Assembly (NCBI RefSeq): GCF_024679095.1
Contig: NC_066544.1
Span: 8,039,990-8,103,989 of the forward strand
Direction of reading: 5' to 3'
DNA from: Eriocheir sinensis
Lineage: Eukaryota > Arthropoda > Malacostraca > Decapoda > Varunidae
Length of the DNA stretch: 64,000 nucleotides
Shown: in pieces, positions 46,621-57,400 of the stretch
Layout of the letters: each line of letters starts with the position of its first letter
Position numbering within the stretch: the stretch's first letter is position 1
Notes under the pieces: generated by a model
Told to the model about the DNA's origin: nothing
The model's database searches: none
What the model saw: only the letters and a program-made list of their open reading frames with translations
Position numbers and translations under genes: made by a program

Positions 46621-46734
46621 CTGCGTCTTATACCCCGATGGTTAGGTTTTGGTAGGCCTAGGGGTTATTGTTACCAACAACCAAAACACCTCCATTTGAC
46701 ACAACAGTTCCCAAATCTCCTCGGAAAGAAATAT

Positions 46735-47545
46735 ACAGTATTTTTCGGCGTATAAAGTGCACTTTTTTTCACTCAGAAAAAAGTTACCCCTGCGCGGTAT
46801 ATGCTGAAGGTACAAATTTTGACTGATTTAAATAATGAATAGTGTGATGCAATGAAAAAGGAAAGTGTAAATAAGCAGAAGAGAGGAGGAGGACATGTGA
46901 AGCGATAAAACTGTACAGGTTACAAGAAGAAGATGCGCCACGTGTGATGCGGCGTAAACACATTAGACAACACCGCCATGGTGGGCCAGTCACCAGTGAG
47001 CCGGGTACCTCAGTGGTGATGGTTAAAGCAGCTATTACACGGGAACAATTTTAGTGGAGCAGGGTGCTGCCTGACGTGAAACCTAGGCGACCATGAGGCA
47101 GACTTGGGTGGATTAGTCTGGGGGTATTTCTGCTGTGCAGCGACCCGGTCAGCTGACATTTTCTGTGATACATGTCCGAAAGAACCGATATCCTGTTTCA
47201 CATTGTAAGATAACTATATCAAAACATAATATGATTGACAGAAATTAATCAACATCTATTTCTAATTGAAAGTAGGTATACGGTCCCTGAAAGTCAAGAT
47301 CAAGACCAATTACTTTCCCATCGAATGTAGCATCACCGTGTGATTAGTTCCCTCAGTAGCTCGGTGAAAGTTATTGTCTGTACACTGCATAGTGAGTGAA
47401 TATACAAACCAACCCTTTCGTTTACCATTTCAAAGTCACAGCTGCTCAGGGTAAAAGCACTACTCGTCAAAGCAACAAACGGTATATTAGTAATAACTGT
47501 AAGGAAGGTGGTCAAATGTAATACTGCATATACATTAAGTTCAGG

Positions 47546-47580
<35 letters not shown>

Positions 47581-47872
47581 CTAAGCATGCCTTGCCAAAT
47601 TATAGGTAGTCACGGCCGTTGTCACGTGAACACTTTTGGCTGGACAGGAGGGAGATTCCCACTTCCTCAGCCTTTCCCTTAAAAGTTTTGGGGCAGTTAA
47701 GATGGGGACGAGGAGGGGTGGGGAAGGGAGGTACGGGGAGAGTGAGGTGGCTATGGACAATGAATTGGTAAAAAAATGAAAAGATTAGAAAAACAGAGAG
47801 CCCAGCTCAGGTGTTCATGTGACAACGGCCATGTCTTATGCTCTGGTGCGTCTTATATGGCAGGAAATATGG
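46735..47872. mobile_element. Possible TA-flanked DNA element, decayed
   Basis: Left edge ACAGTATTTTTCGGCGTATAAAGTGCAC and the complement of the right edge (ATACCATATTTCCTGCCATATAAGACGCACC) are related inverted repeats. No transposase seen; it contains a smaller MITE. Confidence 0.35.
47612..47832. mobile_element. Small MITE with 22-bp inverted repeats
   Basis: Ends ACGGCCGTTGTCACGTGAAC-AC and GTGTTCATGTGACAACGGCCAT differ at two positions when complemented. About 220 bp, non-coding, inside the decayed element at 46,735-47,872. A T(32) run sits just outside (47,549-47,580). Confidence 0.6.
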
Positions 47873-47879
47873 TATATAT

Positions 47880-48762
47880 TTCAAACTTTTTCTTTCTTCC
47901 TCTGACGATTGAATGTCAATAATATGAATAGCTCTTTGCACTGAAATACTCTAGACAGAATATACTGCACTCCTCATTCTTACGCCTCCTTGGAGCTGAA
48001 TGGGGATGGTGGAAGGTTTTAATTAAAGGGATTGTGACACGAAAGCCCAGGCAATGGTGATGAGAGTGGATGATAAGGGGATGAAGGCAGGATGGGCAAG
48101 AGTGGGAGAGAAAAATCAAGACATGGCAAAACAGGATTGGAACAGGAAGGATCAGGTGAAGAGGTAGGAAAAGCTGGTGAAGGATGATCATGTGAGGGTG
48201 AGGAAGCAAGGTTTGGTGAAGAATTAGATAAATTTGAGCTGTGAAGAATTAGGGAAGGAAGGGTATAGTGGTGAGGCATGAGGAGAATGAGAATGGCATG
48301 ACCACATGCTTCGCCCCTAAAACATGCCTGACGCAATCCCTTCTTACATGCATTTGTGGTGGAAGCCTTTGATGGCATAGAGTGCAGTACAGATGGAGAA
48401 TTGACAATATCACTCATTGCTGCTGTCACTGCTCACAATGAATCAATCATTGCTGTCACTACTCAGATTAATCCTTTACTTTCTATCATGTCCTTTCCTC
48501 CTCAATGTGTTTTCCTAATCTTTCTCAAGGTGCTTGATATGGGTTCCATGGTGGCTCAGTAAGGACTAATGACATTTCTTAAATCCACAAGAGTCAGATA
48601 AATTGTCAAAGAACACATTAAATATCAACTCATGAAACTTGAGCCACACATTCAAAATCAGTGGCGTGCAGCGGCCAACTAGACTGGAGAGGATTTTATT
48701 AAATCAACCATGGCCATCATTTAAGAGTTAATACAGTTACTTGTCTACAATTTTCACATTAC
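47880..48762. other. Nup153 intron sequence, no exon recognised
   Basis: The 136-codon reverse frame 48,429-48,019 is Ser/Pro/His/Leu-rich with no recognisable domain. No additional Nup153 exon could be supported, although splice phases require at least one between 46,075 and 48,763. Confidence 0.4.
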
Positions 48763-48942
48763 CTTGGAGGGTGTCAAAAGTTTACTGGAGGGAGGGGCAG
48801 AAGGCCTGAGAGGTGGTCAATGCCTGTGGAATGCATCAGTATAGGAAGAGTCCAGGAAGCTGCCCCTCTGGCCTGGTGTGGGTGTGGGAATACGCTTAGC
48901 ATCTGATATCTGATATTTCAACAGGTAAAGGACAGACCATCG
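48763..48942 (-). pseudogene. Nup153: Nup153 N-terminal exon with in-frame TGA
   Basis: A minus-strand exon of 180 nt between acceptor TTGGTTTCTGCAG (exon from 48,942; an alternative start at 48,909 after AAATATCAG) and donor TCCAAG|GTAATG, phase 0 at both ends. The frame reads ...ISDAKRIPTPTPGQRGSFLD then SSYTDAFHRH, TGA (about 48,817-48,815), then PPLRPSAPPSSKLLTPSK. The DAKRIP motif and the following P-x-x-x-L-x-TPK block are N-terminal landmarks of Nup153, and both sit in the same frame on either side of the stop. No GT donor suits an intron removing the stop. It could be an assembly error, an allele, a dead exon or an alternative exon. I class it as broken rather than as a confirmed pseudogene. 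Confidence 0.7.
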
Positions 48943-49684
48943 CTGCAGAAACCAAGTAACTGGGAAGACTCATGATCTGTGCTGAACCACCTCCCAAGCC
49001 CCTGAGGTTGTCTTTGGAAGCACTCATGGTCTGCCCTCAAAGCTTAGGTTTGCTTTTTCAATTCTCAACCTGATGGGCAATTTTTTAAGCTGAATGGGGT
49101 ATATTCAGAGTTGCCAGCCAGCGGGTGTCACTGCCGCCTAAGTCTTTGGGCTCACGAAGTTTGAACTATTCTTTCAGTTATCATAAATTACCCATGTTTT
49201 TCTGGGACTTGTAACAATTACACTTCATTACAATAAGTGATACCTGATATTGTTGTTAAAATGTAGTTGATCATTCTTGTTGTTTAATTCATTGGTAAAC
49301 GATAAAAAATAAATGACTGATGCTTGCAAGGTTCTCTCATTATAAATCTTTTTTGTGTAAAAGCCATGCAAAATCAACCAGAATTGGACCTTATAATTTT
49401 TTATTTATTTATATTACATTTGCTGAGTACCTTCTCTAGGTGTATCAGTCTCACCTTTGACAAAATTTATCAAAAACATTATTAGGGCATCAAGCAAGTG
49501 AGCAACCCCCCCCCCCCCCTCCTCGAGAGTCCCTTTATAGAGAGTCCCGACATAGGCGGTCCTGTGTATAAGGTTGCTGGGCGCCATTTTTGGCCCTTCG
49601 AGCACCGCGCCGACTTTGAACTGAGGTAATAAAGGCGTTATTTTACTATTTTGGAAGTGGATTCGGCTGCTTTTTAATGTAACA

Positions 49685-49805
49685 ATGCCTTGCTGCCTAG
49701 CCTTCGGCTGTAGCAACATGCCACAGAGGGGATAAAAAGTGTATAGTATTTAACTGCAAGGCCGCTGAGAAGACAGGGGCGCTAACACTCAGTCATCTTG
49801 GGAGG
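49685..49805 (+). pseudogene. THAP-like N-terminus remnant
   Basis: ATG at 49,685 opens MPCCLAFGCSNMPQRG, the C-x(4)-C start typical of THAP zinc fingers (found in P-element-type transposases and host THAP proteins), then a stop. A shifted frame continues KKCIVFNCKAAEKTGALTLS. The C-terminal half of the domain is not seen. Confidence 0.35.
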
Positions 49806-49813
49806 AAACCATC

Positions 49814-49868
49814 GGTTATGACAGCAAGACACACACACTGCCATTGTGTGTGTCTTGCTGTCATAACC
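49814..49868. other. Perfect 23-bp stem hairpin
   Basis: GGTTATGACAGCAAGACACA-CAC, a 9-nt loop (ACTGCCATT), then the exact complement ending GTCATAACC. An outer GGGAGG/CCTCCC pair could extend it. No mismatch in the stem. Confidence 0.92.
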
Positions 49869-50575
49869 GCCCTCCCTTTGTACTGTCCATGTAAATCATT
49901 GTGAGAAAGACACAGCTACAATTAGGATTGAAACAATCATTCACCTCAGGTTCAGACATCAAAGCTGATGAGGGAAGCTGTGGCCCTTATGGCCAAAATT
50001 ATTGGATGTGATCTCACCCACATACGTGTTACAAGAGTTTAATGAACAGAAGCTATCTTTACCTGTCTTGGTAAAACTCTAGAATCACACGCAACTCACT
50101 CTAAAAGTTAACACATTATTGTTTAGACTGTATTTGCTAATCACCACTCTGGTAACTGTTTTCATTATTATTACTCGTGTATGAGATTTTAAAATGCGGG
50201 GAAATATTACTATTTCAGCGGTGATAGGTTAGGTTACTATTTACTCATGTGAAGGGTCTTCAGCTAGAAACTCCTCTAGGTTGGGTTGTAATTGCATCTT
50301 TATTTAATAGCCTAATATATAAGGTTGCACAGTGTTCATTTTCATGGTACCAATGTCATTATATATGTTGAAGACATTTTCCTACAGTATTCTCTAAACC
50401 CAGCTATTTTGACACTCAAGCAAAATGAAACATGTTTACATGGCCTTAGTATTTTACTGTATTATTTGTTTTAATCAACAATAAGTATTTAAATTAAATT
50501 AAATGTTATTGAATTATAATCACTGATGACTTATCTTCACAACACCTTGGATGCACAGAACATTTATTGCAGCAA

Positions 50576-50576
<1 letters not shown>

Positions 50577-50641
<65 letters not shown>
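50577..50641. repeat. (GT)n microsatellite
   Basis: About 32 GT dinucleotides. Confidence 0.98.
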
Positions 50642-50644
<3 letters not shown>

Positions 50645-52238
50645 GTTGTTAACACAATAAAGAGAGCAGCACGGCGAGTAATGGAATCAGGGCCCCCTTC
50701 ACCTCCAGATAATTAGTTTACACTAATTTTCTCTCCATATGCTAAATTTTACTGCAAGCAGGTAATGGAAAGGAAGCAAAGTGCCTTTGCATTGATGGAG
50801 CCTGGGTAGTGTGTCAGCCACATGACCCATGACAAGTATATCAAGGCTCATGACGTTCAGGAGGCAGCGTCCCTCCATGCAGGCAACGGTACGTCAGGCA
50901 ATGAAGGGACATGTAGGTAATAGAAAGACTTCCCCAACTGCTACTGATACTGTTTTACAGCTATGAGTATTGTTAAATCCATCCATCACAGCAGCAACAC
51001 TCAAAGAGAGGCACCCAAACTTGTTTGGTCTCTCTGTACCCTTTGAGCGCTGCCACCTCTCAAGGTCGTCAGCAGCCCGCCTTGACCCACCTATATCACA
51101 GGCTGCGTGGGATACTGAGTGCCTATACAGAGACAGTGGCTGATCATAAGGCTAGGTGACCAAATTATAGTAAAGTGTAAGGGCGTAATGGTGGGTTGGC
51201 GATACCTGTTGATGTAGACACAAACTGTCTCTTATTTACTTTCCCAGAGCTCATTGGCTGCTGGCTCCCAGCTGGCTGTTAGAGGAATGTGTGCAGGTCT
51301 GACACAAGTGTGCTCAGTTTCAGTGGACGACCCGTATGGCTGTGAAACAGAAATACAAAAGAGAGCGTGTGCTAGCGTTTGAAAAGCATGGCAAAAACAG
51401 GGCCAATAATGGCATCCAAATCGTAGGTTGTCAGGACTCTCTCTATCAAGGGACTCTACCCCCCCCTCCCCCCCCAAAAAAAATATATATAGGATTAGGT
51501 TTGTGTCTCAGCGAGGTCCCTGACTTACACTTCCAGAATGTTACACTCTGCCCTCAACTGACTGGTGGTTATTGTGTGGGGTGAACCAAGACCTTGGGTG
51601 GACCCCAACTGCTACCAGGAGGGTGGGCAGGGCAAAGGTGATGATTTTTCAGGCCAGAGGATGAGGGCAGAGTGTAGCACTGGAAGCAGATGCCATTGTA
51701 CCCCATGGAGATCAAACAATGGATGCTACGCTTTCTGTCCAGTTTTTTGACGCCCTAATGTTTTTGATAAAGTTTGTCGAAAGCGAGACTGATAGGTACA
51801 CCCAAAGCAGATACTCAGCAAATAGTGTTATATAAATAAAAAAAGATTATAAAGTCCAATGCTGCTTCATTTTGCATGGCTCGTGTGCAAGAAATATTTT
51901 TAATGACAGAGCCTTGTATCAATCATTTATTTTCTCTCGTTAACCAATAAATAAAATGAGAATGATCAACTACAATTTTATTAACATTAGTATAATTTAT
52001 TGTATTTAGATGTAATTGTTAGAAGTCCCAGAGAAACAAGTTTCACTTTAAAATTGCCATTTCCAGTCTAATTTCCTGCCTGCTGTCTTCCTGGCTCATT
52101 CAATTCATTAGGTTAGTATATATTTTAATGAGCTGATAGGTTACTATGTATAGTGACTATAGGTTACTCTCCCCATTAGGTTTACATGGGATGATGTTTG
52201 GTTTAGTTGAGGGAGGACCATCGTCTTCATAGGTTAGG

Positions 52239-52773
52239 TTACGGTTGTAAGTTTTTTGATAAGTGCTTGCGACTAAAGTCAAAATAAGATAGTAAATATT
52301 TGTATGAAAACACTTCTAGGCCATAAATATAGAATAATAAAATGAAAAAGTAACAAAGAAAGTTCAGCACACGACCAATGTTCGTTGCCGTTTTTCCTGT
52401 TTCCAATCGCTTCACAATGTCTAATTTCACTTCCATTGTGATGGCTTTTGTTTTCTTTGGAGCACTGCAGTCAGAAGAGTCTGCCTTATGCTTGGGAGAC
52501 ATAATGAAGGCCAAAAGTTACTGAAAAAAGAACACAAACCAAAGAGAGCGGAATGAAAACAACGCGCCGGCCTCAAATGCTTGGTGATGACGTATTCTTC
52601 TGCCACGCTCAACAAACCAAGGTAAAAGGCTATTCTCTTTACCTTGCAACACACTAGTTCCCACACCAAGTTCATATTTACGAAGCAAACGTTGAAAGTT
52701 GAAACAAGAATTATTTAATCATTTATGGGGACCGTGTCACAATCACGAAACGTCATAGCCTGAGGACCCCCTG
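52239..52773 (-). mobile_element. Tigger-like transposon, 5' end with transposase start
   Basis: The minus strand begins at 52,773 with CAGGGGGTCCTCAGGCTATGACG, a Tigger/pogo-type terminus next to TA (52,774-52,775). About 260 nt inward, ATG near 52,502 opens MSPKHKADSSDCSAPKKTKA then ITMEVKLDIVKRLETGKTAT and NIGRVLN, the CENP-B/Psq-type N-terminal helix-turn-helix start of Tigger transposases. The frame then dissolves into AT-rich sequence; the catalytic domain and the other terminus are missing. Confidence 0.75.
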
Positions 52774-52775
52774 TA

Positions 52776-53324
52776 TGCAGGATACTTAAGAGTGAAATTT
52801 GCCACCAGTTACAGAGGTAGAACACAATTTTGGCCATGACAAGAGTCATCCACTTACAAGCATGTTCGGAACAAACATCAATATAGTAAAGGGTTGAAAC
52901 ACAGAGAGTGAAGAAGAATTACCTCTCCAACCAAAGGCAAAGAGAGAAGAAAAGTAGATGACTCTGTAAGCAATGAGTATAAACCAGGCGAGTCTTGAAG
53001 ATCAAACCTGGCAACAATGCATGACTTGGCGCATCAAGATACCCTACGTGATACCCTACGCCTAGAGTAATTAATACCTTTGAAAGGGGGAACCACGAGC
53101 CAGATCATTAGATAAATGCATTGATATGTGATTAATGAATCCTAAGGAGTCAAACAATAACAGGTCTGGGACATTATAAATGTATTTGTACTATGACATG
53201 AAAATGGAAAAAAAAAAATAATCGCCGTTTTCTCAAAACTAGGAGTAATACATGTATAAAATGCATCTCCTCCTTTAGTTTTCATGCAATTGACATAAAA
53301 CTGAAGGTTTAGAAGCTAGGCATG
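52776..53324. other. Spacer, nothing recognised
   Basis: Unique AT-rich sequence without exon signals I can support. Confidence 0.4.
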
Positions 53325-53328
53325 TTAA

Positions 53329-53941
53329 CCCTTTCATTGCTAAGCGCTCACAACGAGACTATCCCCTCAGGAGCGCTCGGGGAGCCCAATGGGGGGTCTC
53401 TTTTAACCTCTGTATCTCAAAAACTATTCATCACAGCTAAAAAACAACAACACCATTGGAAAGAGGAGGTCCAGATCTATAGGAGTCGGTTATGTATGCC
53501 TCTCTTGCGAAGGTACATGCACGTTCAGGGAGTGTTGAATGTTAACACTTACGTCGGTGCGTGTGGGATGATCAGCCATATTGAGGGAACTGCGGACATC
53601 TTTTCTTCAGATTCTGGCAAGGGAGTATTGCCAACTGCAATATTTACAACTATTTGGTCAAAGAATCAGTCAGGTGATAGGTGAAGCTATGCAAAAATGC
53701 CGCTATATTGGGCAAGAACATCCACCAGTTACTCGTCCGTACATTTGCCGCGCTGGGCTGATATGATTTTCCACCAAATTTAGTGAAGAATCCACTCAAT
53801 TGGCAATCCTGTGTTGTGAGAATTAGTGTTGGAACACTCTCATACACGGGAGATTTGAGTGCAGGTGGAGGTCGCAGCGAGCATTTAGCGCCACCAGCAA
53901 ATACGCCTAACGCCCGATGCAAGCGTTTAGCAATGAAAGGG
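53329..53941 (+). mobile_element. piggyBac-like MITE family B, copy B3 (intact reference copy)
   Basis: TTAA at 53,325-53,328 and 53,942-53,945; termini CCCTTTCATTGCTAAGCGCTC and AGCGTTTAGCAATGAAAGGG. 613 bp without the SINE found in B2. The 120-codon frame shared with B2 has no recognised domain. Confidence 0.9.
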
Positions 53942-54413
53942 TTAAAGAAAAAAGTTTGAAAAAAAACTATCAATGTCATTTCTTGTTTGCATAATACAGT
54001 AGTGATAGTCTGGACTGCAAATTACTCATATATATATTTTTTACGACTAAATGAAAAGGTTTTAACAATCTTTTTTTACTAACTCGTTGAGGAAGGTTAT
54101 AAAGTATTTTGTGTGCAAAGGCCCCCCCTCAAAAATGGTGCAGAAATGAAGGAGGAGATAGAATTCATTTAAAAAATAACACGAAAAAAAAAAATATACA
54201 ATTCACTGTATGTTTATGTAAGATGATCAGGATATTATTCTTCATAACATACATCAAAATCAAGACCCTCAGGCTATTTTTAAAAAGAGGTGGATCCTCC
54301 TGCAGTGCTGTGTTGAGGTGAGGATAACAGAAATCATACAGTGACAAGGTAAGGTAACACTGCAGGGACTGCTGCAACAAGAGTGGCACTCAGGGGGGGG
54401 GGGGGGTACTGAC

Positions 54414-57400
54414 CTTCAAGCTTGGCTCTAAGATGAACTTCACTTTTTCCATGATGGTAAGGTTTGTGTCTGACTGGGAACTGGGCTCTTCTGGGTCTGA
54501 CTGGGAACTGGGCTCTTCTGGGTCTGACTGGGAACTGGGCTCTTCTGGGTCTGACTGGGAACTGGGCTCTTCTGGGTCTGACTGGGAACTGGGCTCTTCT
54601 GGGTCTGACTGGGAACTGGGCTCTTCTGGGTCTGACTGGGAACTGGGCTCTTTTGGTTCTGATTGGGGCCTCGGCTCTTCTGTAGAAACAGTTTCCGGAG
54701 CTGCCTGGACAGCCTGGGCGGCCTCCAGGGCTGCACTAGATGCCTCTCTCACCTGAAACAACAATACTGGGTTAGGGAAAATGTTCACACCCCTTTCTAT
54801 GCCCCCGATGTGTACTCCTGTGTATGCCTCCTGTGTTTACCCCTCTGAAAGCCTCCTGTGTGTGCCCCTGTGTACCTTATTCTGTGCCCCTTGTGTGTAC
54901 CTTTGTGTTGTTGTGGTATTGTTGTGTCTTTTAGTTTTGTTCGGTTTTCTTTTTTCTTGTTCCATATTGTTACGATATAGGTTTTTCTATCTTCAATTTC
55001 TTCCAGAGTTAATGGTTGAAACACTATTATATCGGCTATTAACCTGGTAGCAGCGGGGATCATGTTTCTTAATAGTCCCTTCAAGTGAGAAAATGAGAAA
55101 AAATCACCCCTCACACAAACCATTTCATAATATATATCAAAGCAATTGTGATCAGATTATGTATCATCTATTTTGGGGGGTTTATATCATGGCACAAATT
55201 TGGCCCGTCGCTGCTACATGGTAAAGCCACAAATTTGGCCCGTCGCTGCTACACGGTAAAGCCACAAATTTGGCCCGTCGCCACTACTGGGTTAAGCAGT
55301 CTCTGCTTTGGATTTCTGTGTTCTGTATAAAGTTTTGGTTTTGTCTTATTTCTGTATATTTTTCACAGTCCAGCAGAAAATGTTCTAAGGTTTCTACTTC
55401 TGCTCCACAGACACTCCTCACTTTCTAGCTCACTAGCTTTTGTTAGTCTTTGTTTTTTTTGTCATTGCAGAAGTTTTTGTTGTTGGTTATTTTGACTCCC
55501 AGGTATGTTATACTTTGAGTTACTAGAATCTTTTCAATACTATTTTCTTGTTCTTTTTTGTTATACGTAAGGATATTGCTTTTCTCTATTTATTATTAAT
55601 CCATATCTTTCTGCTATTTGCTGTATATTTTTTTTTAACTTTCAGCTGCTTCTTCTATTGAGTGTGATAAAAGTAAGCTGTCATCTGCATAATATAAAAT
55701 AGGTATTTTGAAGTGTTCATTTTTAAAACCTATGTCCATCATTTCTAGTTCTGTAATTATTTCATAGGTTAAAATTGTAAACAGGAACATCGAGGTATTG
55801 CATCCTTGCCTTATACCATTTATATTTATTGTTGTCTGTTTAGTTCCGTTTAGAAATATGTTATTAGTGAGGTCATCTGAATATATGTTTGCTACAAGAC
55901 TGATAATTTTGGGGTGGACTTTGTAATTCATCAGCGCTGTGATAGTCTTTTTCTGTTTATTGAATCAAAAGCTTTTTTAAAATCAAGTGAGGTCACAATC
56001 AGTTAACTCTGATTAATGCAATATTTTAGTATGTATAAATTATCTATCATTCTTCTGTCTTCTGTGAAGCCTGATTGCAGTTCACTGATATTGTCTGTGT
56101 CTTTCATGTGTTTTTCCAACTTTTGTCTGAGGATCCACATAAAAATTTGTATGAAGTATTTGTTAAGGCTATGGGCCTTAGGTCAGCTGCAGTAGGTTTG
56201 GGCTTTTTCTGGATTATTATATTGTTAGATGTTTTCCAATTATCACTTATCTCTCCTTTTTCTATTATATTATTGAAACAGTTTGAAAGTTGTGCCACAT
56301 ACAGGTCACCGTTTTCTAGAATTTTGTAAAGGTCTGTTTTTAGTCCGTCTGGTCCTGGAGCTTTTTTATATTTAGTTTTACCTAACTGTCGTTTAACTTC
56401 TTCTTTTGATATATAGATATCTGTCTCCTTCATAGGCGGGATGTCAATTTTTTTGCACTGTACAACCATGTCTAAATGTTCCCTTCACTTGATATCCACT
56501 TTCCACAAGGTCCACTTGTCTCCATTTTTAACTTTAATGTAATCATTTATTCTGTATTGTAACACTACCAGCTCGTTTTCATACTAGCACTGTCTTTCGT
56601 TATTCCATACCTCTTCAATCTTGTTTTCTCTGGCTCTGTATACAGTGTTCCAGAAGTCTTCTAATTTTTTTGGGTGTTCAGATATATCCAGTTTTCTTTC
56701 GTCAGGATCATATAGCAATATATCTTTTTTTTACAATGGTTTCTCCTTTTAGTTTCTTAATGTTATCCCATATCATGGTATCTTTGTTTTGTCCATTCCT
56801 GATCTCTTTGTAATTTTATTTTCCTTTACTGATATTGCATCCCACACCATATGCTCAACTTTAGTTTTTTGTGTTTGGTACAAGTTGTTGTATCTTTCTT
56901 TCTCTTCAGTGTTTTATGTTTTCTTGCTTGCTTATTATAGGTCCTCCTTTTACTTATTTCACTTTTTATCTCTTGAGTTATCCAGACTGGTTCTATATCT
57001 TTTGTATTTTGTTTTATTCTTCTTTGTATTTGTCTGTCCAAGAATTTATTGCATGCTTCTTTCATGGTATTTTCTAGTTCTTCCAGAGACTTTTTTTTTC
57101 TTTTTAATACATTTTCTATGTGTATTTTATAACTATTTATTGCTTGTCGTTAGTTTTTGGTATGTGATAATTTTCTTTTCATCACTTTATCCATTTTCTT
57201 TATTATGAGTCCATATATCAAAATACGCTATTAGTAAGTTGTGGTCTGATAGGTCAGATTTTTCTTTCTTTTCATCTATTATCATGTTAATGAATTTGCC
57301 ATACATGCTTTGGCTCACTATTATAAAATCTATTGCACTTTGAAAACCTCTGCCTTCCCATGTAATTTCTCCTTCACAATTTTGGTCACCATTTAATGAT

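Larger units (their letters stand above)
49197..52042. repeat. 2.8-kb structure bounded by about 300-bp inverted repeats
   Basis: The left arm (about 49,197-49,495: TTTCTGGGACTTGTAACAATTACA, AATGTAGTTGATCATTCT, TTTGCTGAGTACCTTCTCTAGGTGTA, ATCAGTCTC, ATCAAAAACATTA...GGGC) matches the complement of the right arm (about 51,745-52,042) with scattered differences and small gaps. Arms are separated by about 2.25 kb that includes a THAP-like start, a perfect hairpin and a GT microsatellite. It could be a terminal-repeat transposon or two opposed repeat copies. Confidence 0.7.

Noticed and set aside
54433..54756. Forward-frame repeat peptides (SDWELGSSG, LTGNWALLG)
   Set aside because: Antisense and out-of-frame readings of the 27-bp repeat in RING exon B.
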